Source: JAIEPT01 sp038217425 (lineage in GTDB: Bacteria; Planctomycetota; Planctomycetia; Gemmatales; Gemmataceae). Taken from it: a DNA stretch of 13,124 nucleotides. The notes under the pieces were generated by a model, which saw only the letters and a program-made list of their open reading frames with translations, was not told where the DNA came from and did not search any database. The stretch spans positions 1-13,124 of the forward strand of contig JBBQPM010000193.1 in the NCBI GenBank assembly GCA_038217425.1, written 5' to 3'. Below are positions 6,524 through 13,124 of the stretch, piece by piece. Within the stretch, counting starts at the first letter, position 1. Every line of letters starts with the position of its first letter. The position numbers were made by a program, and so were the translations under genes.

Positions 6524-7258
6524 CTAACCTCGGTCGAACGCCACCACGACGCACGTGACGTTGTCGCGCGAGCCGCGGTCCAGCGCGAGCTGCACCAGTA
6601 GATCGACCCACGACTGCGGCTCCTTATGGCGGAGGGGGCCTTCGATCAGATCTTTTTCCGACAAGAAATTGGTGAGTCCGTCGCTGGCCAGGAGGAGCCA
6701 ATCGCCCGGCTGCGGGGCGAAGGGGCGGACGTCGGCGGGGTCGTGCAGGTTGGAGCAGCCGAGGAATTTGTAGAGGTAATGTTGGTACGGGCTCTGCTTC
6801 GCCTCCTCGACCGTGAGGGCGCCGTTCTGCACCAGGGCGTAGGCGACGGAATGATCGACGGTAAGCTGCTCGACGCTGTCGCCGCGAATCAGGTAAGCCC
6901 GGCTATCTCCGAGGCTGGCGACGTAGACCTTCTCGCCGCGATGCAGGGCGCAGACCGCGGTGGTGCCCATGCGTTTGCCTTCGGGCTGGCTTTGCCCCTC
7001 GCGGACGATCGCTTGATGGGCGTCCTGAAAGGCTTGACAGACGCAGGCGTCGGCGGCGGTGTCGGCGAGGCGGTCGGAGACGGCGCGCGGGATGATCTCG
7101 GCTGCCAGGCCGCTGGCGATTTCGCCGCGCTCCTGACCTCCCATGCCGTCGGCGACCAGAAAGAATCCCCCGGGCACGTCGACGACGAAGCGATCTTCGT
7201 TGTTGGAACGCAGGCCCTGAAGGCTTCGACTGCCGACGCGTAAAACCCATTCTGCCAT
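6524..7258 (-). CDS. PP2C-family Ser/Thr protein phosphatase
   Basis: A 244-residue single-domain phosphatase, the usual size for stand-alone bacterial PP2C (Stp/PrpC type). All key motifs are present: SLQGLRSNNEDRFVVD (residues 12-27), VADGMGGQERGE with metal ligand D37, GTTAVCALHRGEKVYVASLGDSRAYL in two adjoining strands, LASDGLTNFL with D193, and RDNVT with D232. It should dephosphorylate Ser/Thr residues using two Mn or Mg ions, opposing Hanks-type kinases; no kinase gene is in the window. There is no signal peptide or membrane segment, so it is cytoplasmic. The start has a GAGGGGAG-type site 7 bases upstream. It is divergent from an FHA-containing HD-GYP gene, which suggests a shared phospho-signalling circuit. 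A functional enzyme is expected. Confidence 0.95.
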   Translation of the reverse strand: MAEWVLRVGSRSLQGLRSNNEDRFVVDVPGGFFLVADGMGGQERGEIASGLAAEIIPRAVSDRLADTAADACVCQAFQDAHQAIVREGQSQPEGKRMGTTAVCALHRGEKVYVASLGDSRAYLIRGDSVEQLTVDHSVAYALVQNGALTVEEAKQSPYQHYLYKFLGCSNLHDPADVRPFAPQPGDWLLLASDGLTNFLSEKDLIEGPLRHKEPQSWVDLLVQLALDRGSRDNVTCVVVAFDRG

Positions 7259-7528
7259 AGAGATGCTCCCCTCGCGTTGCCGTCGAGGCGTGGATGGGGA
7301 CGCCAGCGCGACGTCGCTGGCTGAGTTTCATTTTAGACCATCAGGGCAAGGCGCCGAGAAGATTTCTGGAAGCATATGGAAAAAATCGTTGGGGAAGAGC
7401 CCGCGGCGAGGGAAAAATCGGGGGAAACGGATTTCTCCGCGGGGCTGGAAAATTCGCGCTGCAGGCCGCCTTCGTGAGCTATGCTTGCCTGGCCAACCAT
7501 TCTCGGCACGTCTCATAGGGCGGACTCG
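7259..7528. other. Divergent intergenic region between PP2C and HD-GYP genes
   Basis: About 270 bp must hold both promoters. I see no convincing -35/-10 pair. An imperfect inverted repeat (AGCCCGCGG at 7399-7407 against CCGCGGGGCT near 7438-7447) lies amid A-rich GGAAAAATCG-type runs that occur twice (near 7378 and 7411). An ATG at 7481 is in frame with the HD-GYP gene but has no good ribosome-binding site. Confidence 0.4.
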
Positions 7529-9238
7529 ATGAGTACCAACTGGATCGAATTGACGGGGATCGGACCCAAGGTCGAGGGCCTGCACTGGGAAGCCAACGAA
7601 CTCCTACGCATCGGCCGGCAGAAGACCCTGGAAGTCGTCCTCGACGATCCGTCGATCGAGCGCATTCACGTCGAGGTGAAACGTCACGGCCCGCGCTGGC
7701 AACTCCGCGACGTCGCGAAGAATCCGCTGTTTCCCACCTTCGTCAACGGCGCCCTCATGAACGGCGCGCCGCGCGAACTCAAGATGGAGGACGTGCTGCA
7801 AGTCGGCCAGCTCTACCTGCGCATCACCCAGCTCGGCCCGAAGATGCACGAGAAACTCGAAATGGCGGAAGTCGCCTCCGTGACAGCAGAACTGACGTCG
7901 ACTTCCGAGATCAACCTTCTGGAATCGGTCGATCTAAAGCTCCCCGACGACTGGGAACTGGATCGACCCCGGCAAGCGCTGCCGAGTTTCGATCTGGAGT
8001 TGCCGCCAATCTCGCGTGCGGACATCGATCTGCCCAGTCCGCGCCCGTATCAGCCAGAGCGGATTCGGACGTCGCAGCTCGACATCGATTTGCAGGTCGA
8101 AGCGAAGACGCGTCGGACGTACAATCAGGCGCTTTCGGGCCTGGCCCCGAGTGGCGAGCCGGTCCCCTCCAGCCAGATCCTGACGCTGCTGCGCGCCAAT
8201 CATCATCTCAGCAATCTTTCCAATCTCGACGACCTTCTCGCCAATACGCTCGAAGACATTCTCAGGGAACTCGATGCCCAGCGCGGCGCCATCCTGCTCC
8301 TCGACCCCGTCACGGGACAGCTCCAGTGCAAGGCGGTGCTGGCGCCGACGCTGCCCCCCTCCCGGCTCCGCGGCTACAGTCGCACGCTCGCGCAGCACTG
8401 CGTGGAGAGCAACGAATCCCTCTTGTGCCGGGATTCGCGCGTGGACGAGATTTTGCAGGGGACGCGCAGCGTGAAGCAAGGAGCGATGGCGTCGATCCTG
8501 TGCGCGCTCATTCGTTCGCCCCGCAAGACGTTGGGAGTGCTGCATCTGGATCGCGGGCCCTTGCAGGGAGCGTTCACGGAAAGCGATCTGTACCTGGCCG
8601 ACGCCGTCGCCGCCAGCGTCGCGGTCGGCATCGAGTGCGCCCAGCTCGTGGAACTGCAGCGCGATCAATTCGTGCAAACGGTGACGACGCTCGCCCGCGC
8701 CGTCGAGATGCGCGATCAATACACAGGCGACCACACCAAGCGCGTCACCGATTACTCGCTTCTTTTGGCCGAGCAGCTCAAGCTCGGCGCCATGGAAAAG
8801 TATCAGATCCAGATCGGCACGCCGTTGCACGACATCGGCAAGATCGGCATCGACGACGCGATCCTGCGCAAGCCCGGCAAGCTGACGACGGGCGAGTTCG
8901 ACCAAATGAAGCAGCACACGGTGAAGGGGGCGGAGATGCTCGGGCACATCAGCAGCCTGAGTTCGGTGCTGCCGATCATCCGCAGCCACCACGAGCGCTG
9001 GGACGGCCTGGGCTATCCCGATTGTTTGGCGGAAGAAAAGATCCCGCCCCTGGCGCGGATCGTCGCCGTCGCCGACGCGTTCGACGCCATGACGTCGCAT
9101 CGCCCGTACCGCCCGGCCATGCCGCCTCAACTCGCCTACGCGGAACTGGCGAACAAGGCCGGCAGCCATTTCGATCCCAACTGCGTCGAGGCGTTTCTCA
9201 AGATCCGCCATCAGGTCGAGAAGAAGATCGATCAGTAA
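7529..9238 (+). CDS. FHA-GAF-HD-GYP protein, predicted cyclic-di-GMP phosphodiesterase
   Basis: A 569-residue, three-domain cytoplasmic signalling protein. An FHA domain spans about residues 5-105 with the binding residues of the family: G29-R30, S42..R45..H47, and N65 with TFVNG (70-74). An acidic, Pro-rich linker (about 110-220, DLELPP- and DIDLPSP-like) follows. A GAF domain spans about 225-375 (RGAILLLDPVTGQL to GVLHLDRG). The HD-GYP domain covers about 383-565: H-x-K/R motif GDHTKRV, HDIGKIGI with H434-D435, HHERWDGLGYP with GYP at 495-497, and VADAFDAMTSHRPYRPA. The set is complete, so hydrolysis of cyclic-di-GMP is expected. FHA would dock on phosphothreonine and GAF could sense a small ligand. 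The start at 7529 has an AGGG eight bases upstream; ATG 7481 would add 16 residues. It is divergent from the PP2C gene. Confidence 0.92.
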   Translation: MSTNWIELTGIGPKVEGLHWEANELLRIGRQKTLEVVLDDPSIERIHVEVKRHGPRWQLRDVAKNPLFPTFVNGALMNGAPRELKMEDVLQVGQLYLRITQLGPKMHEKLEMAEVASVTAELTSTSEINLLESVDLKLPDDWELDRPRQALPSFDLELPPISRADIDLPSPRPYQPERIRTSQLDIDLQVEAKTRRTYNQALSGLAPSGEPVPSSQILTLLRANHHLSNLSNLDDLLANTLEDILRELDAQRGAILLLDPVTGQLQCKAVLAPTLPPSRLRGYSRTLAQHCVESNESLLCRDSRVDEILQGTRSVKQGAMASILCALIRSPRKTLGVLHLDRGPLQGAFTESDLYLADAVAASVAVGIECAQLVELQRDQFVQTVTTLARAVEMRDQYTGDHTKRVTDYSLLLAEQLKLGAMEKYQIQIGTPLHDIGKIGIDDAILRKPGKLTTGEFDQMKQHTVKGAEMLGHISSLSSVLPIIRSHHERWDGLGYPDCLAEEKIPPLARIVAVADAFDAMTSHRPYRPAMPPQLAYAELANKAGSHFDPNCVEAFLKIRHQVEKKIDQ

Positions 9239-9243
9239 CCACT

Positions 9244-9365
9244 GAAAGCCCAGGGAATGGTTATCCCTGGGAAGGCGCCGGGATCGTGTGGTTCCTGCAA
9301 ACGCGGCAAAAGCGAACTGGATGCTGCTCCGGCCCTTCCCCAGGGATAGCCATCCCTGGGCTTTC
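9244..9365. repeat. REP-like inverted doublet, family A, copy 2
   Basis: The unit at 9338-9365 is identical over 28 bp to 503-530. The facing unit at 9244-9271 is the same sequence in reverse orientation, with one inserted A and one C-to-T change. The spacer is 66 bp and unlike that of copy 1. The doublet almost fills the 128-bp gap between the converging HD-GYP and SMP-30 genes: it starts 5 bases after one stop and ends one base from the other. It may act as a bidirectional terminator or mRNA-protecting hairpin, though neither strand shows a T-run. Confidence 0.85.
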
Positions 9366-9366
9366 G

Positions 9367-10260
9367 CTACTTGCTCCAGCGCGTCCACGCCAGGCCGGGC
9401 GTTTCCACGCGGAAGCTCACCAGCCGGGTGTGTTCCACTTCCGTCACGTAGACCGTCTTGCCGTCGGGGCCGCCGAAACAGAGATTGCTCGGATTCTTGC
9501 CGAGAACGTCGATCTCGCGCAGCACTTCCCCCTTGGGCGATAGCACCGCCACCGTCCCCTTGCCGTGACGCGTGACATAAAGATTGCCGGCCGCGTCGCA
9601 GCGCATGCCGTCGAAACCATGGTCGGGGAATTCCTTGAGGAGCGTTTTCTCCCCCAGCGACTTGTCGGCCCGGATCGGGAATTGCCAAACTTTGCGCTGG
9701 ATCGATTCGTTGACGTAGAGCGTCTTGCCGTCGGGGCTGACGTCGATGCCGTTGGTGGTGCCCATGTTGTCCGCGACTTTGTGCGTGCTGCCATCGAGGT
9801 CGATGCGCCAGAGTTGGCCGGTGCTTTTGCCCCAGTTGGGATCGCTGGCGAAGAGCGTGCCGTCGGCCATGATGGCGACGTCGTTGGGCTGATTCATGGC
9901 CGGGTTGTGCGCGAAGACGTCGATCTTTTTCGTTTTGGGGTCGATCTTGAGAATGTTGTGCCCGACGTAGTCCGCGACGAACATCATGCCTTGCCGGTCG
10001 AAGACGATGCCGTTGCCGGCCGACTTGCCAGGGAGCGTGACCCAGAGTTCGGCTTTGCCGTCGGGCGTGACTTTGCCGATGGTGTATTTGTTGCCGAAGC
10101 TGACGGCGTAGACGTTTCCGGCCTGGTCGCAAACGGGGCCTTCGATGCCGGCGGTGAAGATCTTGGACGGCGTGACCGGTTTGGCGACGTAGAGTTTCTC
10201 CGGATCGCCGGCAAAGGCGGTCGAGGCGACGGTCAGGAGCAAGAGCGCGGAACGCATCAT
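9367..10260 (-). CDS. Exported SMP-30/gluconolactonase/LRE-like beta-propeller protein
   Basis: A 297-residue protein with a signal peptide (residues 1-17, cleavage after AFA) and a six-bladed propeller made of repeated 'DxxGNxYV / PDGKxLYV' blades. Candidate metal ligands are all in the expected order: E40 in GIEGPV, N126 in QPNDVAI, N170 in TTNGIDVSPDGKTLYVNES, and D217 in FDGMRCDAAGNLYVT. This suits a divalent-metal lactonase acting on sugar lactones in the periplasm or outside, but many planctomycete members have unproven substrates. The start has AAGGA seven bases upstream; the first of two adjacent Met codons is used here, and the second is equally possible. It ends one base from a REP-like doublet and is divergent from the P450 gene. 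Confidence 0.9.
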   Translation of the reverse strand: MMRSALLLLTVASTAFAGDPEKLYVAKPVTPSKIFTAGIEGPVCDQAGNVYAVSFGNKYTIGKVTPDGKAELWVTLPGKSAGNGIVFDRQGMMFVADYVGHNILKIDPKTKKIDVFAHNPAMNQPNDVAIMADGTLFASDPNWGKSTGQLWRIDLDGSTHKVADNMGTTNGIDVSPDGKTLYVNESIQRKVWQFPIRADKSLGEKTLLKEFPDHGFDGMRCDAAGNLYVTRHGKGTVAVLSPKGEVLREIDVLGKNPSNLCFGGPDGKTVYVTEVEHTRLVSFRVETPGLAWTRWSK

Positions 10261-10537
10261 GGTGGGATCCTTGAGATCGGTACGGGAGGTGGGGGCATTC
10301 TACCGGCGCGGCGCCGTCCCGTCATCCCGCGGCGAGGGCGGCGATCTGGAGCAGGACGTTTGGCGAGTCAGAGGCCAGCCACACGTCTTCAGTGAAAGGT
10401 GGGGTTTTGCTGAGAAATTCACGTCAATACATCCAGAAACCCCAAAACGGAAGCGCCCAAATCTCACTCGTCTCCCGTGACGTTTCAGTCTATAGTTTAG
10501 GCTGGGTTCGGAGCACGAGCAACGCGAGGAAATCCGC
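10261..10537. promoter_or_regulatory. Divergent SMP-30/P450 intergenic region with a possible P450 promoter
   Basis: This 277-bp gap must hold promoters for both genes. TATAGT at 10491-10496 is a plausible -10 hexamer 42 bases before the P450 start, but no good -35 lies 16-18 bases upstream of it, so the call is weak. A GC-rich stretch (10305-10350) has small self-complementary runs but no strong hairpin. GAGGAA at 10526-10531 is the P450 ribosome-binding site. No gene is seen here. Confidence 0.35.
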
Positions 10538-11785
10538 ATGAGCATCGTCACAGAGCCAACGACCGTTCCCTTCGATCTCGGTGCGCAAGCGTTCAAACAG
10601 AATCCGTTCCCGATCCTGAAGCAAATGCGCGAGGCGGGGAACGTAATTCGGATTCGGCTTCCGTTTTTCGGCAAGATCTGGATGGCGACGACTTACGACG
10701 CAGTGAACGATCTCCTCCGCGATCATCATCGGTTCGTGCAAAATCCGACCGCAGCCGGGAACCGTTTCATGGGGACCATTGTCCGCTGGCTGCCGGGGAG
10801 TCTCAAGCCGCTTGCCACGAATATGCTCCTGCGCGACCCGCCGGACCATCGCCGCCTTCGTAATCTTGTCGATCAGGCTTTTCAGCGGCAGAGTATTGAA
10901 GCCTTGCGTCCCCGAATCGAAACGCTCGCCGATGAAGCGCTCAATGGTCTGGCCGAGAAGGCGGCCGCGTCGCCAGGCGGCATCGATCTGCTCGCGCATT
11001 TTGCACGTCCTTTTCCCCTGGCCGTGATCTGCGAACTTCTCGGGCTGCCCCCAGCGCACCGTCCGAAATTCACACGCTGGGCCTCCAGTTTTACCGCCTC
11101 GACGGGCGTTTTCGGCTTCCTCAGAGGACTCTCCGGGCTCGCCCAAATGATGAATTACATCCGCGCGGAGTTTCGACTGCAGTGCAAGAAGCCTCGCGCC
11201 GGCGGCTTGATGGAGGCCCTTATCGAGGCGGAAGAAACCGGCGACCGCCTTACCGAAGAGGAACTCGTGGCGATGGTCTTCTTACTTCTGGCGGCAGGTC
11301 ACGAAACGACGCTCCACCAGATTTCCGGCAGCGTGCTCGCGCTGCTCGATCATCCGCAACAACTTGCCGAATTGACCGCGGACTGGAGCTTGGCAGACTC
11401 GGCAACCCAAGAGTTACTCCGCCATGTTTCGTTCGCACAAGTCTCCAAGCCGCGCTATGCTCGCGAGGATACGGAATTCCACGGCCAGCGCATTCGCCAG
11501 GGGGAGATCATTTTCGCGTGCATCGCAACGGCAAACAGCGATCCGCAAGTTTTCGAAAATCCCGAGCGGCTCGATCTCCGCCGCCATCCAAATCGGCACC
11601 TTGCATTCGGCGCCGGCATCCACGTCTGCCTGGGCGCCAAACTGGCCCGCGTCGAAATCGCCACGGCTCTACGTCGTCTCTTCACCCGTTTCCCTCGTCT
11701 TCATCTTGCCGTTCCTCGCTCCCAAATCCGCTTCTCGCCCCGTTTTGGAATGCGCTCGCTCGTGGCCCTGCCGGTTAATTGGTAG
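10538..11785 (+). CDS. Cytochrome P450
   Basis: A 415-residue soluble bacterial P450 of normal length. The ATG at 10538 follows GAGGAA by six bases. Visible landmarks are the C-helix DPPDHRRLRNLVDQAFQ, the I-helix oxygen-activation motif A253-G-H-E-T-T258 in LLLAAGHETTLHQ, the K-helix E292-x-x-R295, and the heme loop FGAGIHVCLG with the thiolate ligand C364. No membrane anchor is present, so it is cytosolic and needs separate redox partners; no ferredoxin or ferredoxin reductase gene lies in this window. Substrate cannot be read from the sequence. A zinc dehydrogenase follows on the same strand after 172 bp, possibly oxidising the alcohol product, but palindromes lie between them and co-transcription is uncertain. 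Confidence 0.95.
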   Translation: MSIVTEPTTVPFDLGAQAFKQNPFPILKQMREAGNVIRIRLPFFGKIWMATTYDAVNDLLRDHHRFVQNPTAAGNRFMGTIVRWLPGSLKPLATNMLLRDPPDHRRLRNLVDQAFQRQSIEALRPRIETLADEALNGLAEKAAASPGGIDLLAHFARPFPLAVICELLGLPPAHRPKFTRWASSFTASTGVFGFLRGLSGLAQMMNYIRAEFRLQCKKPRAGGLMEALIEAEETGDRLTEEELVAMVFLLLAAGHETTLHQISGSVLALLDHPQQLAELTADWSLADSATQELLRHVSFAQVSKPRYAREDTEFHGQRIRQGEIIFACIATANSDPQVFENPERLDLRRHPNRHLAFGAGIHVCLGAKLARVEIATALRRLFTRFPRLHLAVPRSQIRFSPRFGMRSLVALPVNW

Positions 11786-11810
11786 AAAACGAAAATAGGG
11801 ACGGCAAACC

Positions 11811-11870
11811 CCCGGCGCCTTTTTTGTCAGGCGAGCTGATGCCGGGAATTGAGGCGCGGCGCCTCCCTAC
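11811..11870. repeat. Hairpins and a GTAGGG-headed palindrome after the P450 gene
   Basis: CCCGGC at 11811-11816 can pair with GCCGGG at 11841-11846, enclosing a T6 run in the loop, so it is an odd terminator candidate. Next to it, GAGGCG-CGG-CGCCTC (11851-11865) is followed by CCTAC; on the minus strand this is a GTAGGG head plus palindrome, like the units of the family B doublet at 5500-5560 but with a different stem. A partner unit is not clearly visible; TAGGGACGGC at 11797-11806 may be a decayed head. Confidence 0.5.
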
Positions 11871-11957
11871 GCAAGCTCTACGCGAGTGATGCTGCCGGCA
11901 CACGATTTGCTGGTTTTCAGGATGCTTTTGTGCCTGCACTCTCGATGGAGTATTCCG

Positions 11958-13124
11958 ATGAAAGCGATCGTTTTCCATGGAATTGGCGATATCCGGTTGG
12001 ATAACGTGAAAGAGCCGCAGATAAAGGATCCGGGCGACGTGATCGTGCGTCTGACGGCCAGTGCGATTTGCGGCACCGATTTGCACATGATCCGCGGCAC
12101 GATGCCGGGGATGAAGGCGGGTACGATCCTGGGCCACGAGGGGGTCGGGATCATTGAAGAGATTGGAAAGCAGATTTCCGGCTTTAAGGTCGGCGACCGC
12201 GTTGTGATCCCTTCGACGATCTGCTGCGGGAAGTGTTCGTACTGCAAGGCGGGTTATCATTCGCAGTGCGACAGCGCCAATCCGAATGGGCCCCAGGCGG
12301 GGACGGCATTCTTTGGCGGGCCGGCGACCTCCGGCCCGCTCGATGGGCTTCAGGCGGAATTTGCACGGGTGCCGCTGGCGGATAGTTCCCTGGTAAAGTT
12401 GCCCGAGCAACTGAGCGACGACCAAGCCATTCTGTTGTCCGACATCTTCCCCACCGGATACTTCGGCGCCGAGGTCGCCGAAATCAAGCCAGGAGACGCG
12501 GTCGTCGTGTTCGGATGCGGTCCGGTCGGTCTTTTCGCCATCGCGAGCGCCCAGCTGCTGGGTGCGGGACGCGTGTTCGCCGTCGATCACCTGGAGGATC
12601 GCCTCGCGAAAGCGAAGGAACTGGGCGCCGAACCGGTAAATTTTGAAGAAGTCAGCCCGCCTGATTTTCTCAAGGAACAGACCAAGGGAATCGGCGTCCT
12701 GCGCGCCATCGACGCGGTCGGCGTGGATGCCGTTCGACCGCAGGACGGCCCTGCGTACGCGGAGTCCAAGGCGCTCAAAGGACGTTTCAAAGAAGAAGTG
12801 AAGGAAGTCGCGAAAGAAGGAACGGCTGCGACATGGGGAGGAAATTGGACGCCGGGCGATGCGCCCTCCCAGGTCCTTCAATGGGCAGTGCAGGCGCTCG
12901 CCAAGGCGGGCACGCTTTCGATCATCGGCGTCTATCCTGAGACCATGACGCGATTCCCGATCGGCATCGCGATGAACAAGAATCTCACGATGCAGATGGG
13001 CAATTGCCCGCACCGCAAGTATGTGCCCACTCTCGTCGACATGGTCACGTCCGGGAGGATCGATCCCGCTCGCGTGCTTACGCAAACTGAGCCCATGACG
13101 GATGCCTTGAGCGCCTACAAGGCG
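11958..13124 (+). CDS. Zinc-dependent alcohol/formaldehyde dehydrogenase-like protein, 3' end missing
   Basis: The frame opens at ATG 11958 (GGAG seven bases upstream) and runs 389 codons to the window edge without a stop. It is a medium-chain dehydrogenase: catalytic zinc ligands C38 (AICGTDLH) and H60-E61 (LGHEGVG), a structural zinc cluster CCGKCSYCKAGYHSQCD (four Cys in the C-x2-C-x2-C-x7-C pattern), and a Rossmann NAD(P) site VVVFGCGPVGLFAI. The segment LLSDIFPTGYFGAE has Asp where the formaldehyde-dehydrogenase-like subgroup has its third zinc ligand. Family length is about 390-400 residues, so only a few residues are missing. Likely reaction: NAD-dependent oxidation of an alcohol or aldehyde; the exact substrate is unknown. 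It lies downstream of the P450 on the same strand. Confidence 0.9.
   Translation, partial: MKAIVFHGIGDIRLDNVKEPQIKDPGDVIVRLTASAICGTDLHMIRGTMPGMKAGTILGHEGVGIIEEIGKQISGFKVGDRVVIPSTICCGKCSYCKAGYHSQCDSANPNGPQAGTAFFGGPATSGPLDGLQAEFARVPLADSSLVKLPEQLSDDQAILLSDIFPTGYFGAEVAEIKPGDAVVVFGCGPVGLFAIASAQLLGAGRVFAVDHLEDRLAKAKELGAEPVNFEEVSPPDFLKEQTKGIGVLRAIDAVGVDAVRPQDGPAYAESKALKGRFKEEVKEVAKEGTAATWGGNWTPGDAPSQVLQWAVQALAKAGTLSIIGVYPETMTRFPIGIAMNKNLTMQMGNCPHRKYVPTLVDMVTSGRIDPARVLTQTEPMTDALSAYKA

Noticed and set aside
7934..10132. 732-codon open frame on the minus strand spanning the HD-GYP gene, the repeat doublet and most of SMP-30
   Set aside because: It is Arg/His-rich with no recognisable domain and runs across two genes with strong family motifs. 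It is the usual antisense or frame-shifted shadow seen in GC-rich DNA.
10491..10496. TATAGT as a firm P450 promoter
   Set aside because: No matching -35 at the right distance; kept only as a weak note in the intergenic entry.
11775..13085. 436-codon minus-strand frame opposite the dehydrogenase
   Set aside because: The plus strand encodes an intact medium-chain dehydrogenase with zinc and NAD motifs; the minus frame has no recognisable motif.

Overview
The window looks like chromosomal DNA from a GC-rich planctomycete-type bacterium, possibly a Gemmata relative. That placement is inferred from the gene mix: secreted DUF2330 proteins in tandem, a large secreted HEAT-repeat protein, a planctomycete-style PhyH dioxygenase, a secreted SMP-30 protein, and FHA, PP2C and HD-GYP signalling proteins. 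GC-rich intergenic palindromes fit too. No rRNA, tRNA, CRISPR array, transposase or phage gene is visible.

Layout. Positions 1-4491 form a plus-strand block: the 3' end of one DUF2330 gene, a complete DUF2330 paralogue, and an 804-residue exported HEAT-repeat protein, closed by a strong intrinsic terminator at 4451-4491. Positions 4589-6517 carry a PhyH-family oxygenase and a SAM-methyltransferase-like protein, separated by a GTAG-headed inverted-repeat element. A PP2C phosphatase (minus, 6524-7258) meets the methyltransferase tail to tail and is divergent from an FHA-GAF-HD-GYP protein (plus, 7529-9238). An exported SMP-30/gluconolactonase-like protein (minus, 9367-10260) converges on the HD-GYP gene and diverges from a cytochrome P450 (plus, 10538-11785). 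A zinc-dependent alcohol/formaldehyde dehydrogenase-like gene starts at 11958 and runs off the right edge.

How the genes may work together. The PP2C and FHA-GAF-HD-GYP pair is the clearest functional module. It would join Ser/Thr phospho-signalling (phosphatase plus phosphothreonine reader) to cyclic-di-GMP breakdown. The DUF2330/HEAT block probably makes exported proteins of unknown role. The P450 and dehydrogenase could act in successive oxidations, but only their adjacency supports this.

The most unusual signal lies between the genes. Short palindromic repeats occur in inverted pairs, resembling REP doublets (REPINs/BIMEs). One family has two doublets about 8.8 kb apart, and three of its four 28-bp units are identical up to orientation. 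A second family has outward-facing GTAG heads, and a lone GTAGGG-headed palindrome lies after the P450. They sit exactly at gene borders: one ends one base before a ribosome-binding site, another one base from a stop codon. I do not see a clear new enzymatic or defence system; these repeats are the best lead.
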